From Caulobacter sp. (lineage in GTDB: Bacteria; Pseudomonadota; Alphaproteobacteria; Caulobacterales; Caulobacteraceae), in assembly GCA_030678995.1 (NCBI GenBank), contig JAUXTQ010000036.1, positions 1-39,431 on the forward strand: a DNA stretch of 39,431 bases, in the 5' to 3' direction. The notes beneath the pieces are model-generated. The model searched no databases, had not been told where the DNA came from, and was given only the letters and a program-made list of their open reading frames with translations. The position numbers and the translations under genes were made by a program. This document shows positions 8,824-16,392 of this stretch, piece by piece (position 1 is the first letter of the stretch; every line of letters starts with the position of its first letter).

Positions 8824-9269
8824 TTCTCCAGGACCCTGGGCCACTCGCCGTCGCCCTTGCGGATAAAGCCGGGAATGTCCTTGACCCAGCGCGACTGAAT
8901 CTCGGCATTGTAGTTCAGATACAGCCGTCCGCCCACGATCCTCCACTGCAGCGGATCGCCCTTGGCGGTGTAGCCGTTGGCCACGGCCCAGGCGCAGTAG
9001 CCGCCGTACTGCGGGGCGTATGCGGCGGGGTTGGCCTTGAATTTCGCCAGGTTGGCCGCCGAGGAAAAGCGCCAGGTCGCGCCCTTCCAGACGGTGGAAT
9101 ATTGCGCGTCGCCCTTCACCGGCCGGCCGACGGTGAAATAGGCGACCACGTCATAGCCACCCGCGGCCAGGTCGGAGAAGGGCGCCGTATAGACCGGCGG
9201 CTTGGCGGCCAGGGCGACGCCGGGCAGGGCGGCGGTGGCCAGGACGAGGGCGAGGATCAGGCGTTTCAT
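8820..9269 (-). CDS. Exported YHS-domain protein
   Basis: The 149-residue protein has a Sec signal peptide (MKRLILALVLATAALPGVAL, cut near ALA-A), so the mature part is periplasmic. It holds a YHS-type domain: GGYDVVAYFTVGRPVKGD, the central WKGATWRFSSAANLAKFKAN, and PAAYAPQYGGYCAWAVANG. These match the DVVAYF and F-KANPEKYAPQYGGYCA pattern of this exported family, which is thought to bind metal or be redox-related. GGGAG five bases before ATG 9269 supports the start. It begins 11 bp after the CMD gene stop and overlaps the DoxX start by four bases, so the three form one operon. Confidence 0.87.
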   Translation of the reverse strand: MKRLILALVLATAALPGVALAAKPPVYTAPFSDLAAGGYDVVAYFTVGRPVKGDAQYSTVWKGATWRFSSAANLAKFKANPAAYAPQYGGYCAWAVANGYTAKGDPLQWRIVGGRLYLNYNAEIQSRWVKDIPGFIRKGDGEWPRVLEK

Positions 9270-9280
9270 GGGGGCTCCCT

Positions 9281-9844
9281 TCAGGCCACCCGGCGGCCGA
9301 CCGCGAACGCATCAGCGATCAGCGGCGGGTCGAGCGGGGTTTCGGCGATGTGGTTGACGTAGTTCGAGAGGGTCTTGAGGCCGATCGCCAGGATGATCTC
9401 CAGGGCATTGGCGCGGGTGAAGCCCGCGGCCATGAAGGCGACCAGGTCGGCGTCGGCGACAAAGCCGCGCGCCCGGACCATCTTCACCGCGAAGGCCCTC
9501 AGAGCCTCCAGCCGCCCGTCGGCGATCGGCCGGCCGGCCCGGATGGCGGCGATGGCGTCCTCGTCCAGCTCGGCGGCGCGAGCGCGTTCGGTATGGGCGG
9601 GGGTGCAGTAGTGGCTGTCGTGCTCGACCGAAACCGCCAGCAGGATCAGCTGCTGCTCGCGTTCGGTGAAGTCCGACTTGCGGAAGATCGCCGCGAGGGT
9701 CGCGTAGCCCTCCAGCAGGGCCGGCGCCTCGGCCATCTGGGCCAGCAGGGCGGGGATGTAGCCGATGGACTGGCCGGCCCGTTCGAGGATCGGCTTGGAG
9801 TCGAACGGGGCGGTCGCGCGGGTGTGGAGGGGGAAGTCAGCCAT
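9281..9844 (-). CDS. Carboxymuconolactone decarboxylase/AhpD-like protein
   Basis: The 187-residue protein belongs to the CMD/AhpD helical fold: EREQQLILLAVSVEHDSHYC (residues 61-80) followed by TPAHTERARAAELDEDAIAA is the usual EREVVILAVS...HYC-AH signature. Family members with a C-x-x-C-x-x-x-H motif act as alkylhydroperoxidase partners. Here the first cysteine is Ser77 (SHYC with Cys80 and His84), so a disulfide relay is unlikely. Start ATG 9844 gives the usual MADF opening; no clear Shine-Dalgarno is seen. It is the first gene of the CMD-YHS-DoxX set and is divergent from the LysR gene, its probable regulator. Confidence 0.85.
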   Translation of the reverse strand: MADFPLHTRATAPFDSKPILERAGQSIGYIPALLAQMAEAPALLEGYATLAAIFRKSDFTEREQQLILLAVSVEHDSHYCTPAHTERARAAELDEDAIAAIRAGRPIADGRLEALRAFAVKMVRARGFVADADLVAFMAAGFTRANALEIILAIGLKTLSNYVNHIAETPLDPPLIADAFAVGRRVA

Positions 9845-9899
9845 GGCGGCAGAGTGCCGGCCTTCGACATCGAGCATAATCCGAAGAATTCGCATCAAT

Positions 9900-9920
9900 T
9901 TCATGCAATATTCGCATGAA
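9900..9920. promoter_or_regulatory. LysR-type T-N11-A dyad between the CMD operon and the LysR gene
   Basis: TTCATGC (9900-9906) and GCATGAA (9914-9920) are perfect inverted repeats around a 7-bp spacer. The inner ATGC-N7-GCAT gives exactly the T-N11-A spacing of LysR-family sites. It lies in the divergent promoter region and abuts the LysR start codon, which would suit autoregulation. Binding is inferred from sequence and position. Confidence 0.6.
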
Positions 9921-10807
9921 TGGATCGCCTCGACGCCTATCGCCTGTTCGTCCGCGCCGCCGAGACCGGGGCCATATCCCGGGCCGCGCGGGAAATGGGC
10001 CTGGCCCAGCCCGCGGCCAGCCGGCTGCTCGGCGCCCTGGAGGCGCAGCTGGGCGCGCGGCTGTTCGCCCGCTCCACCCGCCGCCTGACCCTGACCGAAG
10101 CCGGCCGTCTGGCGCTGGACCGCGCCCGCGCCCTGCTGATCGAGGCCGAGGGGCTGGAGGCGGCGGTGCGGGGCCTGGACCGGACGCCGGCGGGCCTGCT
10201 GCGGGTATCGGCCTCGGTCGCCTTCGGCCGGGCCGAACTGATCCCGCGCGCGGCGGCCTTCCTGGAGCGCCATCCGCAGATGCGACTGGATTTCCTGCTG
10301 CGGGACGAGCGGGTCGATCCGGTGGCCGAGGCCGTCGACCTGACCTTCCGGCTCGGCCCCATGGAGGACTCCCGACTGACCGCCCGGGGGCTGGGCGCCT
10401 ACGCCCGTCGCCTGGTCGCCTCGCCGGCCTTCGTCGCGCGGTACGGGGCGCCCGCCTCGCCGCAGGCGCTCAGCGACGCCCCGACGCTGGACTTCGCCGG
10501 ACTTAGTTTCGGTCGCCGCTGGCCGTTGTCCGACGGGACCCGGACGGTCGAGGTGGAAGTGCGGGGCGAGACGCGGGCCAGTTCCGGCGAGGCGGTGCTC
10601 GACCTGGCCCTCCAGGGCCTCGGCGTCGCCCTGCTGCCGGCCTTTCTCGTCGATCCCCCGCTGGCCGACGGGCGTCTGGCCCAGGTGCTGCCCGACTGGA
10701 GCGGCCCGCCGCTCACGCTGCACGCCGTCTGGGCCGTCCCGGAGCTGCCGCGAAAGGCCCGCGCCTATCTCGATTTCATCGCGCTCGGCCTCGCCGCCCA
10801 CCGTTAG
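9920..10807 (+). CDS. LysR-family transcriptional regulator
   Basis: The 295-residue protein has the N-terminal winged helix of LysR regulators: MDRLDAYRLFVRAAETGAIS, then RAAREMGLAQPAASRLLGAL, then the ARLFARSTRRLTLTEAG wing. A periplasmic-binding-protein-like effector domain follows (LLRVSASVAFGRAELIPRAA onward). Members bind T-N11-A dyads and respond to small ligands. It is transcribed away from the CMD-YHS-DoxX genes, and a good dyad overlaps its start, so it probably controls both itself and that operon. The ligand is unknown. ATG 9920 gives the standard N-terminus. Confidence 0.93.
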   Translation: MDRLDAYRLFVRAAETGAISRAAREMGLAQPAASRLLGALEAQLGARLFARSTRRLTLTEAGRLALDRARALLIEAEGLEAAVRGLDRTPAGLLRVSASVAFGRAELIPRAAAFLERHPQMRLDFLLRDERVDPVAEAVDLTFRLGPMEDSRLTARGLGAYARRLVASPAFVARYGAPASPQALSDAPTLDFAGLSFGRRWPLSDGTRTVEVEVRGETRASSGEAVLDLALQGLGVALLPAFLVDPPLADGRLAQVLPDWSGPPLTLHAVWAVPELPRKARAYLDFIALGLAAHR

Positions 10808-10901
10808 GTCAAACGGTTGTTTGCATGCCCGGCCCGGCTGTGCTTTTGACGGCGCGAGGCGTCGGCAAGAACGCCCGCTCAAGTCCCAGGGAGTAGTCCA
10901 G

Positions 10902-12650
10902 ATGACAGACGCCGTCGCGTCCGAGAAGCCGTGGCCCGTGATGACCGTCCGGGAGGCCTACGCCGCCCTGACCGCGCCGGGCATGCCCGCCGAGATGGAA
11001 GAGGTCGAGATCCGCGGGATCAGGACCCGGGTGTGGAAGAACGCCCCGCCGACCCTGCGTGACGTGGTGACCATCGGCCGGGCGCACGGCGAGAAGATCT
11101 TTCTGGTCCATGAGGACGAGCGGGTCAGCTTCGAAGCCTTTCATCGCGCCGTGGCCGCCTTCGCCAGGGTGCTGGCCGACAAGGGTGTGAAGAAGGGCGA
11201 CCGGGTCGCCATCGTCATGCGCAACCTGCCCGAATGGCCGGTGGCCTTCTATGCGGGCGCCAGCCTGGGCGCGATTCTGACCCCGCTGAACGCCTGGTGG
11301 ACCGGGCCGGAACTGGAATACGGCCTGACCGACTCCGGCTCGAAAATCTGCATCGTCGACGCCGAGCGGTTCGACCGCCTGGCCGAGCATTTCCCCAACT
11401 GCCCCGACCTGGAGCACGTGTTCGTCAGCCGCATGGTCGATGAGGTGACCCACCCCTTCGTCAGCAAGCTGGAGGACGCCATTGGCGGGCCCAATAGCTG
11501 GGCCAGCCTGCCGGACGCGCCGCTGCCGACGGTGGCGATCGGCCCCGACGACGACGCGACGATCTTCTACACCTCGGGCACCACCGGTAAGCCCAAGGGC
11601 GCCCTGGCCACCCAGCGCAACGTCAACTCCAACATCTTTTCGGCTCTCTGCGCCGGCGCGCGAGCCTTCCTGCGCCGGGGCGAGACGCCGCCGGCTCCCG
11701 ATCCGACCTTGCCGCAGAAGGGCAGCCTGCTCAGCGTGCCCTTCTTCCACGCCACCGGCTGCATGGCCGTGCTCAACCCGACCCTCTATGCCGGGGCCAA
11801 GTTGGCGATGATCCGCAAATGGGACCCCGAGCTGGCGATGCAGATCATCGAGCGCGAGCGGCTGACCTCGGCCGGCGGCGTGCCGACCATCGCCTGGCAG
11901 CTGATCGAGCATCCGGCGCGGTCGAAGTACGACCTCAGCTCCATCGAGAGCATGGCCTACGGCGGCGCGCCCTCGGCCCCCGAACTGGTGCGCAAGATCA
12001 AGGAGGTCTGGCCCAAGTCTCACGCCGGCAACGGCTGGGGCATGACCGAGACCAGCGCCACGGCCACCTCCAACTCGGCCGAGGACTATGAGCACCGCCC
12101 TGACAGCTGCGGCCCGCCCGTGCCGGTCACCGACCTGAAGATCATGACCGTCGAGGCGCCGCACACCGAGCTGCCGATCGGCGAGGTCGGCGAGCTGTGG
12201 TGCAAGGGCCCCCAGGTGGTGAAGGGCTACTGGAACAAGCCCGAGGCCACCGCCCAGACCTTCGTTGACGGCTGGGTCAAGACCGGCGACCTGGCGCGGC
12301 TCGACGAGGAAGGCTTCTGCTTCATCATCGACCGGGCCAAGGACATGCTGATCCGCGGCGGCGAGAACATCTACTGCATCGAGGTCGAGAACGTCCTCTA
12401 CGACCATCCGGCCGTAATGGACGCGGCCCTGGTGGGCATCCCGCACAAGACCCTGGGTGAGGAGCCCGGTGCGGTGGTGACTCTCAAGGAGGGCGCCTCG
12501 GCCACCGAGCAGGAACTCCGCGCCTTCGTCGCCGACCGCCTGGCCGCCTTCAAGGTGCCCAAGCGGGTGGTCTTCTGGCACGAAACCCTGCCCAGGAACG
12601 CCAACGGCAAGATCATGAAGAACGAACTGAAGAAGGTGTTCGAGGAGTAG
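10902..12650 (+). CDS. Acyl-CoA synthetase (AMP-forming, class I adenylate-forming)
   Basis: The 582-residue enzyme activates a carboxylic acid as acyl-AMP and transfers it to CoA. Motifs are the P loop YTSGTTGKPKGA, GWGMTETSAT (A5), KTGDLARLDEEGF (A7), the hinge and A8 RGGENIYCIEVENVL, and the catalytic lysine motif PRNANGKIMKNEL near the C-terminus. ATG 10902 has GGGAG eight bases upstream; an open frame reaches 10821 but has no such support. It resembles long- or medium-chain fatty acyl-CoA ligases, though the substrate cannot be read from sequence. It stands alone; a palindromic repeat follows its stop. Confidence 0.93.
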   Translation: MTDAVASEKPWPVMTVREAYAALTAPGMPAEMEEVEIRGIRTRVWKNAPPTLRDVVTIGRAHGEKIFLVHEDERVSFEAFHRAVAAFARVLADKGVKKGDRVAIVMRNLPEWPVAFYAGASLGAILTPLNAWWTGPELEYGLTDSGSKICIVDAERFDRLAEHFPNCPDLEHVFVSRMVDEVTHPFVSKLEDAIGGPNSWASLPDAPLPTVAIGPDDDATIFYTSGTTGKPKGALATQRNVNSNIFSALCAGARAFLRRGETPPAPDPTLPQKGSLLSVPFFHATGCMAVLNPTLYAGAKLAMIRKWDPELAMQIIERERLTSAGGVPTIAWQLIEHPARSKYDLSSIESMAYGGAPSAPELVRKIKEVWPKSHAGNGWGMTETSATATSNSAEDYEHRPDSCGPPVPVTDLKIMTVEAPHTELPIGEVGELWCKGPQVVKGYWNKPEATAQTFVDGWVKTGDLARLDEEGFCFIIDRAKDMLIRGGENIYCIEVENVLYDHPAVMDAALVGIPHKTLGEEPGAVVTLKEGASATEQELRAFVADRLAAFKVPKRVVFWHETLPRNANGKIMKNELKKVFEE

Positions 12651-12656
12651 GGTCGA

Positions 12657-12685
12657 GGGGACCTGTACCGCAGGTACGTGTCCCC
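12657..12685. repeat. GGGGACACGTACC-family palindrome, copy 1
   Basis: GGGGACCTGTACC (12657-12669), a GCA loop, then GGTACGTGTCCCC (12673-12685). It lies six bases after the acyl-CoA synthetase stop and 20 bp from the convergent hicB-like stop. Read on the reverse strand it differs from the copy at 32566 by one base. Position suggests a bidirectional terminator; the near identity suggests a dispersed repeat. Confidence 0.75.
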
Positions 12686-12704
12686 GATTTCCTGACGTTA
12701 GGGA

Positions 12705-12905
12705 CTATCGGGGCGCTCCGCCGGTTCGGGCGCAGGCCTCAATATAGTCCTCCACCGCTTCGTGGAAGGCGCCCTTCAGGTCATCTACCGTGTCGGCATG
12801 AAAGCCGACGATGTCCGCAATTCCGGTGATCCGGCCGATGAAGGTCTCGTCGGCGGCATCATACTCAACCTGTGCGCAGAAGCCTTTGAAGGTCATGAGG
12901 TCCAT
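12705..12905 (-). CDS. Solitary HicB-like antitoxin domain protein
   Basis: The 66-residue product has the HicB-like partial RNase H fold pattern: FCAQVEYDAADETFIGRITG, then ADIVGFHADTVDDLKGAFHE. GGTGGAG seven bases before ATG 12905 supports the start; an in-frame ATG nine bases later is possible. HicB proteins normally neutralise an adjacent HicA mRNA interferase, but no HicA is present on either side. It is instead divergent from a HigBA-type pair, with 113 bp of AT-rich DNA between. It could be an orphan antitoxin or a regulator. The fold assignment is good; the role is uncertain. Confidence 0.8.
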   Translation of the reverse strand: MDLMTFKGFCAQVEYDAADETFIGRITGIADIVGFHADTVDDLKGAFHEAVEDYIEACARTGGAPR

Positions 12906-12960
12906 AGCGCCGCTCCACCTTTCAAAATACGATAGCGATCTTTCGAGATGCAATCTACAA

Positions 12961-12991
12961 TTGAATAAAGCTATAGCTTGAAAGCTATAGC
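12961..12991 (+). promoter_or_regulatory. Promoter/operator of the HigBA-type operon
   Basis: Two copies of the palindrome GCTATAGC (12970-12977 and 12984-12991) are spaced 14 bp centre to centre. TTGAAT (12961-12966) lies 17 bases before the second copy, which also fits the GCTANAWC -10 consensus. The region is clearly more AT-rich than its surroundings. The repeated palindromes could be the binding sites of the HTH antitoxin overlapping the -10. The sequence pattern is seen; regulation is inferred. Confidence 0.5.
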
Positions 12992-13018
12992 CAAAATATA
13001 GGTCCCAGGCTATATGAC

Positions 13019-13375
13019 ATGGCATGGACTGTCGCCAACCACGACGATTTCGATCCGGAATTCGACGCCCTGCCCACGGATGTGCAGAGCGAACTTCTGG
13101 CCGTCTCCGCCCTGCTGAAGATCTATGGACCGACGCTGGGTCGGCCTCACGCCGATACCCTCGGTGGTTCAAAATACGCCAACATGAAGGAACTTCGTTT
13201 CACTGCGGCGGACGGCGTCTGGAGGGTGGCCTTTGCGTTCGACCCGGTGCGTCGGGCCATCCTGCTTGTGGCCGGAGACAAAGCGGGCGCGCCGCAGGCG
13301 AGGTTCTACAGGGCGTTGATACGCAAGGCTGACGCCCGTTTTACGGCGCACTTGCGGCAGTTGAAGGAGGGTTGA
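13019..13375 (+). CDS. HigB/RelE-type toxin (Gp49-like)
   Basis: The 118-residue protein matches the Gp49-like HigB toxin family: FDPEFDALPTDVQSELLAVS at the N-terminus, then LGGSKYANMKELRF, then DGVWRVAFAFDPVRRAILLV and AGDKAG, the pattern of ribosome-dependent mRNA interferases of the RelE fold. Gene order is toxin first, as in higBA. Its stop is one base before the antitoxin start codon, so expression is tightly coupled. No strong Shine-Dalgarno is seen before ATG 13019, which would fit low toxin translation. I am confident of the family; the cleavage specificity is unknown. Confidence 0.87.
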   Translation: MAWTVANHDDFDPEFDALPTDVQSELLAVSALLKIYGPTLGRPHADTLGGSKYANMKELRFTAADGVWRVAFAFDPVRRAILLVAGDKAGAPQARFYRALIRKADARFTAHLRQLKEG

Positions 13376-13376
13376 G

Positions 13377-13697
13377 ATGGGCCGCACACACGAAGAGATC
13401 ATGGCGGGCTTGCCCAAGGCGCGCAGACTCAAAATCGAGGCCCGGACCGCCGAACTGGTGGGTCAGGTCGAGGGTCTAAAGGCCCTGCGGCTCCTCGCCG
13501 AGCGCAGCCAGGACCAGATCGCCAAGGGGCTCGGCATCAAGCAGCCGTCGGTGCTCAAGATCGAGCGCCAGACCGACCTTTACCTCTCAACCCTGCGCCG
13601 CTTCGTGGAGGCGGCCGGCGGGACTCTGGAGCTGCGTGTCGAACTGCCCGGCAAGGGCGTGCTGCACCTGACGGGCTTGGGGGAGTTGAAGTCGTGA
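13377..13697 (+). CDS. HigA-type XRE-family antitoxin
   Basis: The 106-residue protein has an XRE helix-turn-helix: LRLLAERSQDQIAKGLGIKQ followed by PSVLKIERQTDLYLSTLRRF. It starts one base after the toxin stop and has a strong AAGGAGG upstream, so it should be made in excess over the toxin. It probably binds the toxin and the tandem GCTATAGC sites upstream of the operon to repress it. This is the standard behaviour of HigA proteins and is inferred here. After its stop, 93 bp of unassigned DNA leads to a palindromic repeat. Confidence 0.9.
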   Translation: MGRTHEEIMAGLPKARRLKIEARTAELVGQVEGLKALRLLAERSQDQIAKGLGIKQPSVLKIERQTDLYLSTLRRFVEAAGGTLELRVELPGKGVLHLTGLGELKS

Positions 13698-13790
13698 AGG
13701 GTTGAGCGAGGCGGGAGCAGAAGGACGCTGAGCTTGCGGAGCTTATCGTTCTCAATCTTGAAGATCGGCAACGCAGCCGTCCCCACACTC

Positions 13791-13819
13791 GGGGACACGT
13801 ACCTTCGGTACATGTCCCC
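13791..13819. repeat. GGGGACACGTACC-family palindrome, copy 2
   Basis: GGGGACACGTACC (13791-13803), TTC loop, GGTACATGTCCCC (13807-13819). It lies between the convergent higA and amidase genes, seven bases from the amidase stop side. It is identical over all 29 bases to the reverse complement of the copy at 32509-32537. Confidence 0.8.
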
Positions 13820-13825
13820 CTCCGG

Positions 13826-15334
13826 CTACGCGCTCACCCCCGGCTTCCTCCCGGCCCAGGGCTGCGCCTGCTCCAGCGCATAGGCCAGTTCGAACAGCAT
13901 CCGGTCGTTGCCCGCCCGCGCAGCGAAATGGACGCCCACGGGAAGCCCGTCGGCGGTCCAGTGGAGGGGCACGCTCATGGCCGGGGCGCCGGCGACGTTG
14001 TGCAGGGGGGTGTAGCCGACATAGTCGGTCAGGCGCTGCGACAGCTCCGCGAACGGCACGTCGCCGGAGACGAAGCCCAGCGGGACCGGCGGTTTGGTCA
14101 GCACCGGCGAGACGATGACGTCGAACTTGCTGAACCAGCCGTCATAGGCCACGGACGCCTCGGCCAGCCGGCCGATGGCGGCGTCGACGGCGCCCTCGGG
14201 CGCCTTGGCGATCAGCTCGGCCATGCCCAGCGAGAACGGCTCGGCCATGCTGGAGTCCGGCGCGCGGCCCAGGGCCTTGCTCATGGCGGCGATGTCCATG
14301 GCCGCGCCGGCCGACCACAGGGTCAGGAAGTCCTGGCCGAAGCGGGCCGAGTCGATCGGCCATTTCGTTTCGCTGACCCGGTGGCCCATGGCCCGGAGCA
14401 GCTTGACCGCGTTGTCGAGACCGGCCCGAACCTCGGCGTCCGGCTCGCGCCCGTTGCCGCTGATGCTCAACACGCCGATGCGCAGCTTCTTGCGCGTGGG
14501 CCTCTCGACGAAGCCGACGGCCGGGTAGGGCGCCTGCGCATCGGTCCGCTCGGTGGCCGCGAACATCGCCGCCGAGTCGCGCACCGAGCGGCTGTCGACG
14601 TGGTTCACCGAGAGGGCCGTCACCCGCATGTCGGTGTTGCCGGCCAGCCGCCCGCGCGAGGGCTTGAAGCCGAACAGGCCGCAGCAGGAGGCCGGGATGC
14701 GGATCGAGCCGCCGCCGTCGCTGGCGTGGGCGATGCTGACCACCCCGGCCGAGACGGCTGTCGCCGCCCCGCCGGACGAGCCGCCGGTCGAGCGGCCGGT
14801 GTTCCAGGGATTGCGCGTCGGACCATAGGCGAGCGGCTCGGTGGTCGGCAGGTAGCCGAACTCGGGCGAGGCGGACTTGCCGATGACGATGAAGCCCGCC
14901 TTCAGGGCGGCGTCGACCCAGACGTCGCTGGTCGCCGCCGGCGGCGCGCCGTAGCTGCCCGCCGAGCCGTTGCGGGTCGGGGTCCCGGCGTAGTCGGCCA
15001 GGTCCTTGACCAGGAAGGGCACCCCGGCGAACGGGCCGGTCTGGCCGCCCTTCTTCGCCGCGTCCAGCGCGCGGTCGAAGTCGGAATTGACCATGAAGTT
15101 CAGGACGGGCTGCAGGGCCTCGGTCCGGCGGATGGCGGCCTCGACCGCCTCGACCGGGCTGATCTCCCGGTTGCGGATCATCGACGCGACCGTGGTGGCG
15201 TCGGGGGTCCAGGGCGCCTGCGCCGGCGGCGGGGCCTTCTTGCCGGGCCAGCCCAGGGCGGCGGCCGGGGCTGCGGTGGCGGCCGACGCGGCGGCGGAAG
15301 CGGCCAGCAGGCCGCGGCGGGTCAGTTTGGTCAT
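13826..15334 (-). CDS. Exported amidase (amidase signature family)
   Basis: The 502-residue enzyme hydrolyses amide bonds with a Ser-cisSer-Lys triad, seen as Lys110 (FLVKDLAD), Ser186 (STGGSSGGA) and Ser210 (DGGGSIRIPAS), with the usual 24-residue spacing between the serines. The N-terminus MTKLTRRGLLAASAAASAAT is a twin-arginine-like signal, so a folded protein is probably exported to the periplasm. GAGGGAGG upstream of ATG 15334 supports the start. It is divergent from the aldolase-family gene; the 150-bp spacer holds the promoters, including a TTGACG element at about 15422. The substrate is not known; peptide or aryl amides are possible. Confidence 0.92.
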   Translation of the reverse strand: MTKLTRRGLLAASAAASAATAAPAAALGWPGKKAPPPAQAPWTPDATTVASMIRNREISPVEAVEAAIRRTEALQPVLNFMVNSDFDRALDAAKKGGQTGPFAGVPFLVKDLADYAGTPTRNGSAGSYGAPPAATSDVWVDAALKAGFIVIGKSASPEFGYLPTTEPLAYGPTRNPWNTGRSTGGSSGGAATAVSAGVVSIAHASDGGGSIRIPASCCGLFGFKPSRGRLAGNTDMRVTALSVNHVDSRSVRDSAAMFAATERTDAQAPYPAVGFVERPTRKKLRIGVLSISGNGREPDAEVRAGLDNAVKLLRAMGHRVSETKWPIDSARFGQDFLTLWSAGAAMDIAAMSKALGRAPDSSMAEPFSLGMAELIAKAPEGAVDAAIGRLAEASVAYDGWFSKFDVIVSPVLTKPPVPLGFVSGDVPFAELSQRLTDYVGYTPLHNVAGAPAMSVPLHWTADGLPVGVHFAARAGNDRMLFELAYALEQAQPWAGRKPGVSA

Positions 15335-15484
15335 GTCAGCGCCCTCCCTCGAACGTCTGATCGCGTTCGTGAACAGCCGTCACCTTGGCGGCTGGAACGG
15401 CGGTCGGCAAGCGGCTCAAGCTTGACGCGGGCGACCCGCGGCGCGACTTCTTGCGCCGACACACAACAGGGAAGGGGAAACGCC

Positions 15485-16261
15485 ATGGCCGACGGTTCGA
15501 TGACGGGCGTGATCTCGCTGAAGGGCAAGGTCAGCGACGAGGAATGGAAGGCGCGGGTCGATCTGGCCGCCCTCTACCGGCTGGTCGCCCTGCACGGCTG
15601 GGACGACATGATCTACACCCATATTTCGGCCCGGATTCCGGGGCCGGAGCACCACTTCCTGATCAATCCCTATGGCATGTTCTTCGACGAGATCACCGCC
15701 AGTTCGCTGGTGAAGATCGACCTCGAGGGCAACGCCCTGCAGGAAACGCCCTACTTCATCAATCCGGCGGGCTTCACGATCCACTCGGCGGTCCACGCGG
15801 CCCGCGAGGACGCGATGTTCGTCATGCACCTGCACACCGACCAGGGCGTGGCGGTGGCGGCGCAGAAGGACGGCCTGCTGCCGATCTCGCAGAACTCGCT
15901 GGCCGTCCTGGGTGGGCTCGCCTATCACGACTATGAGGGAATTGCCCTCAACCTTGACGAGCGAGAGCGACTTGTGGCTGACTTGGGCGACAAGTCCCTG
16001 ATGCTGCTGCGCAACCACGGCACCCTGGCCGTGGGACCGACGGCCGCAGCGTGCTGGACGAGCATGTTCTTCCTGGAGCGGGCGTGCAAACAGCAGGTGA
16101 TGGCGCTTTCGGCGGGACGGGACGGCGTGCTGATCGCGCCGGAGGCCGCCCAGACCGTGGTGCGCGGCCAGACAGCCGGGGGTATCGGCATGACCGGCGC
16201 CCTGGGCTGGGCTGGTTGCCTGCGCCAGCTGGACCGCAACCTGCCGGGCTACGACGCCTAG
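15485..16261 (+). CDS. Class II aldolase/adducin family protein
   Basis: The 258-residue protein has the class II aldolase/adducin fold with zinc ligands His115 and His117 (MHLHTD) and His178 (LLRNHGTLAVG). In fuculose-phosphate aldolases a catalytic glutamate precedes the helix carrying the IH motif (SSEW..H); here the segment is NPAGFTIHSAVHAA (93-106), without that Glu. It may therefore be a non-aldol member of the family. GGAAGGGG before ATG 15485 supports the start. It is divergent from the amidase gene and is followed by a repeat element. Family assignment is firm; the reaction is unknown. Confidence 0.9.
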   Translation: MADGSMTGVISLKGKVSDEEWKARVDLAALYRLVALHGWDDMIYTHISARIPGPEHHFLINPYGMFFDEITASSLVKIDLEGNALQETPYFINPAGFTIHSAVHAAREDAMFVMHLHTDQGVAVAAQKDGLLPISQNSLAVLGGLAYHDYEGIALNLDERERLVADLGDKSLMLLRNHGTLAVGPTAAACWTSMFFLERACKQQVMALSAGRDGVLIAPEAAQTVVRGQTAGGIGMTGALGWAGCLRQLDRNLPGYDA

Positions 16262-16264
16262 CAA

Positions 16265-16391
16265 CCGTCATGGCCCGGCTTGTCCGGGCCACACCTGAAC
16301 ATGAACTTCAAGGCGCGGACGTTGCGATGGCGGCGCCCGCTCCTTCCATTTCGCCGCGCATGGGGGGCCCGGACAAGCCGGGCCATGACGG
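16265..16391. repeat. MITE-like element with 26-bp perfect inverted repeats
   Basis: The 26 bases at 16265-16290 (core GGCCCGGCTTGTCCGGGCC) are repeated exactly in inverse at 16366-16391 with 75 bases between. This type of palindrome is common between genes in Alphaproteobacteria and, when translated, gives the spurious GPDKPGHD motif. It starts three bases after the aldolase stop and touches the start of the next gene. Confidence 0.75.
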
Positions 16392-16392
16392 G

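Noticed and set aside
12906..13018. Space for a hicA gene next to the HicB-like gene
   Set aside because: Only 113 bp of AT-rich promoter-like DNA is present, with no frame long enough for HicA.
13928..15484. Forward-strand extension of the aldolase frame across the amidase gene
   Set aside because: The amidase triad and signal are on the reverse strand, and the aldolase family starts at ATG 15485 with a good ribosome binding site.
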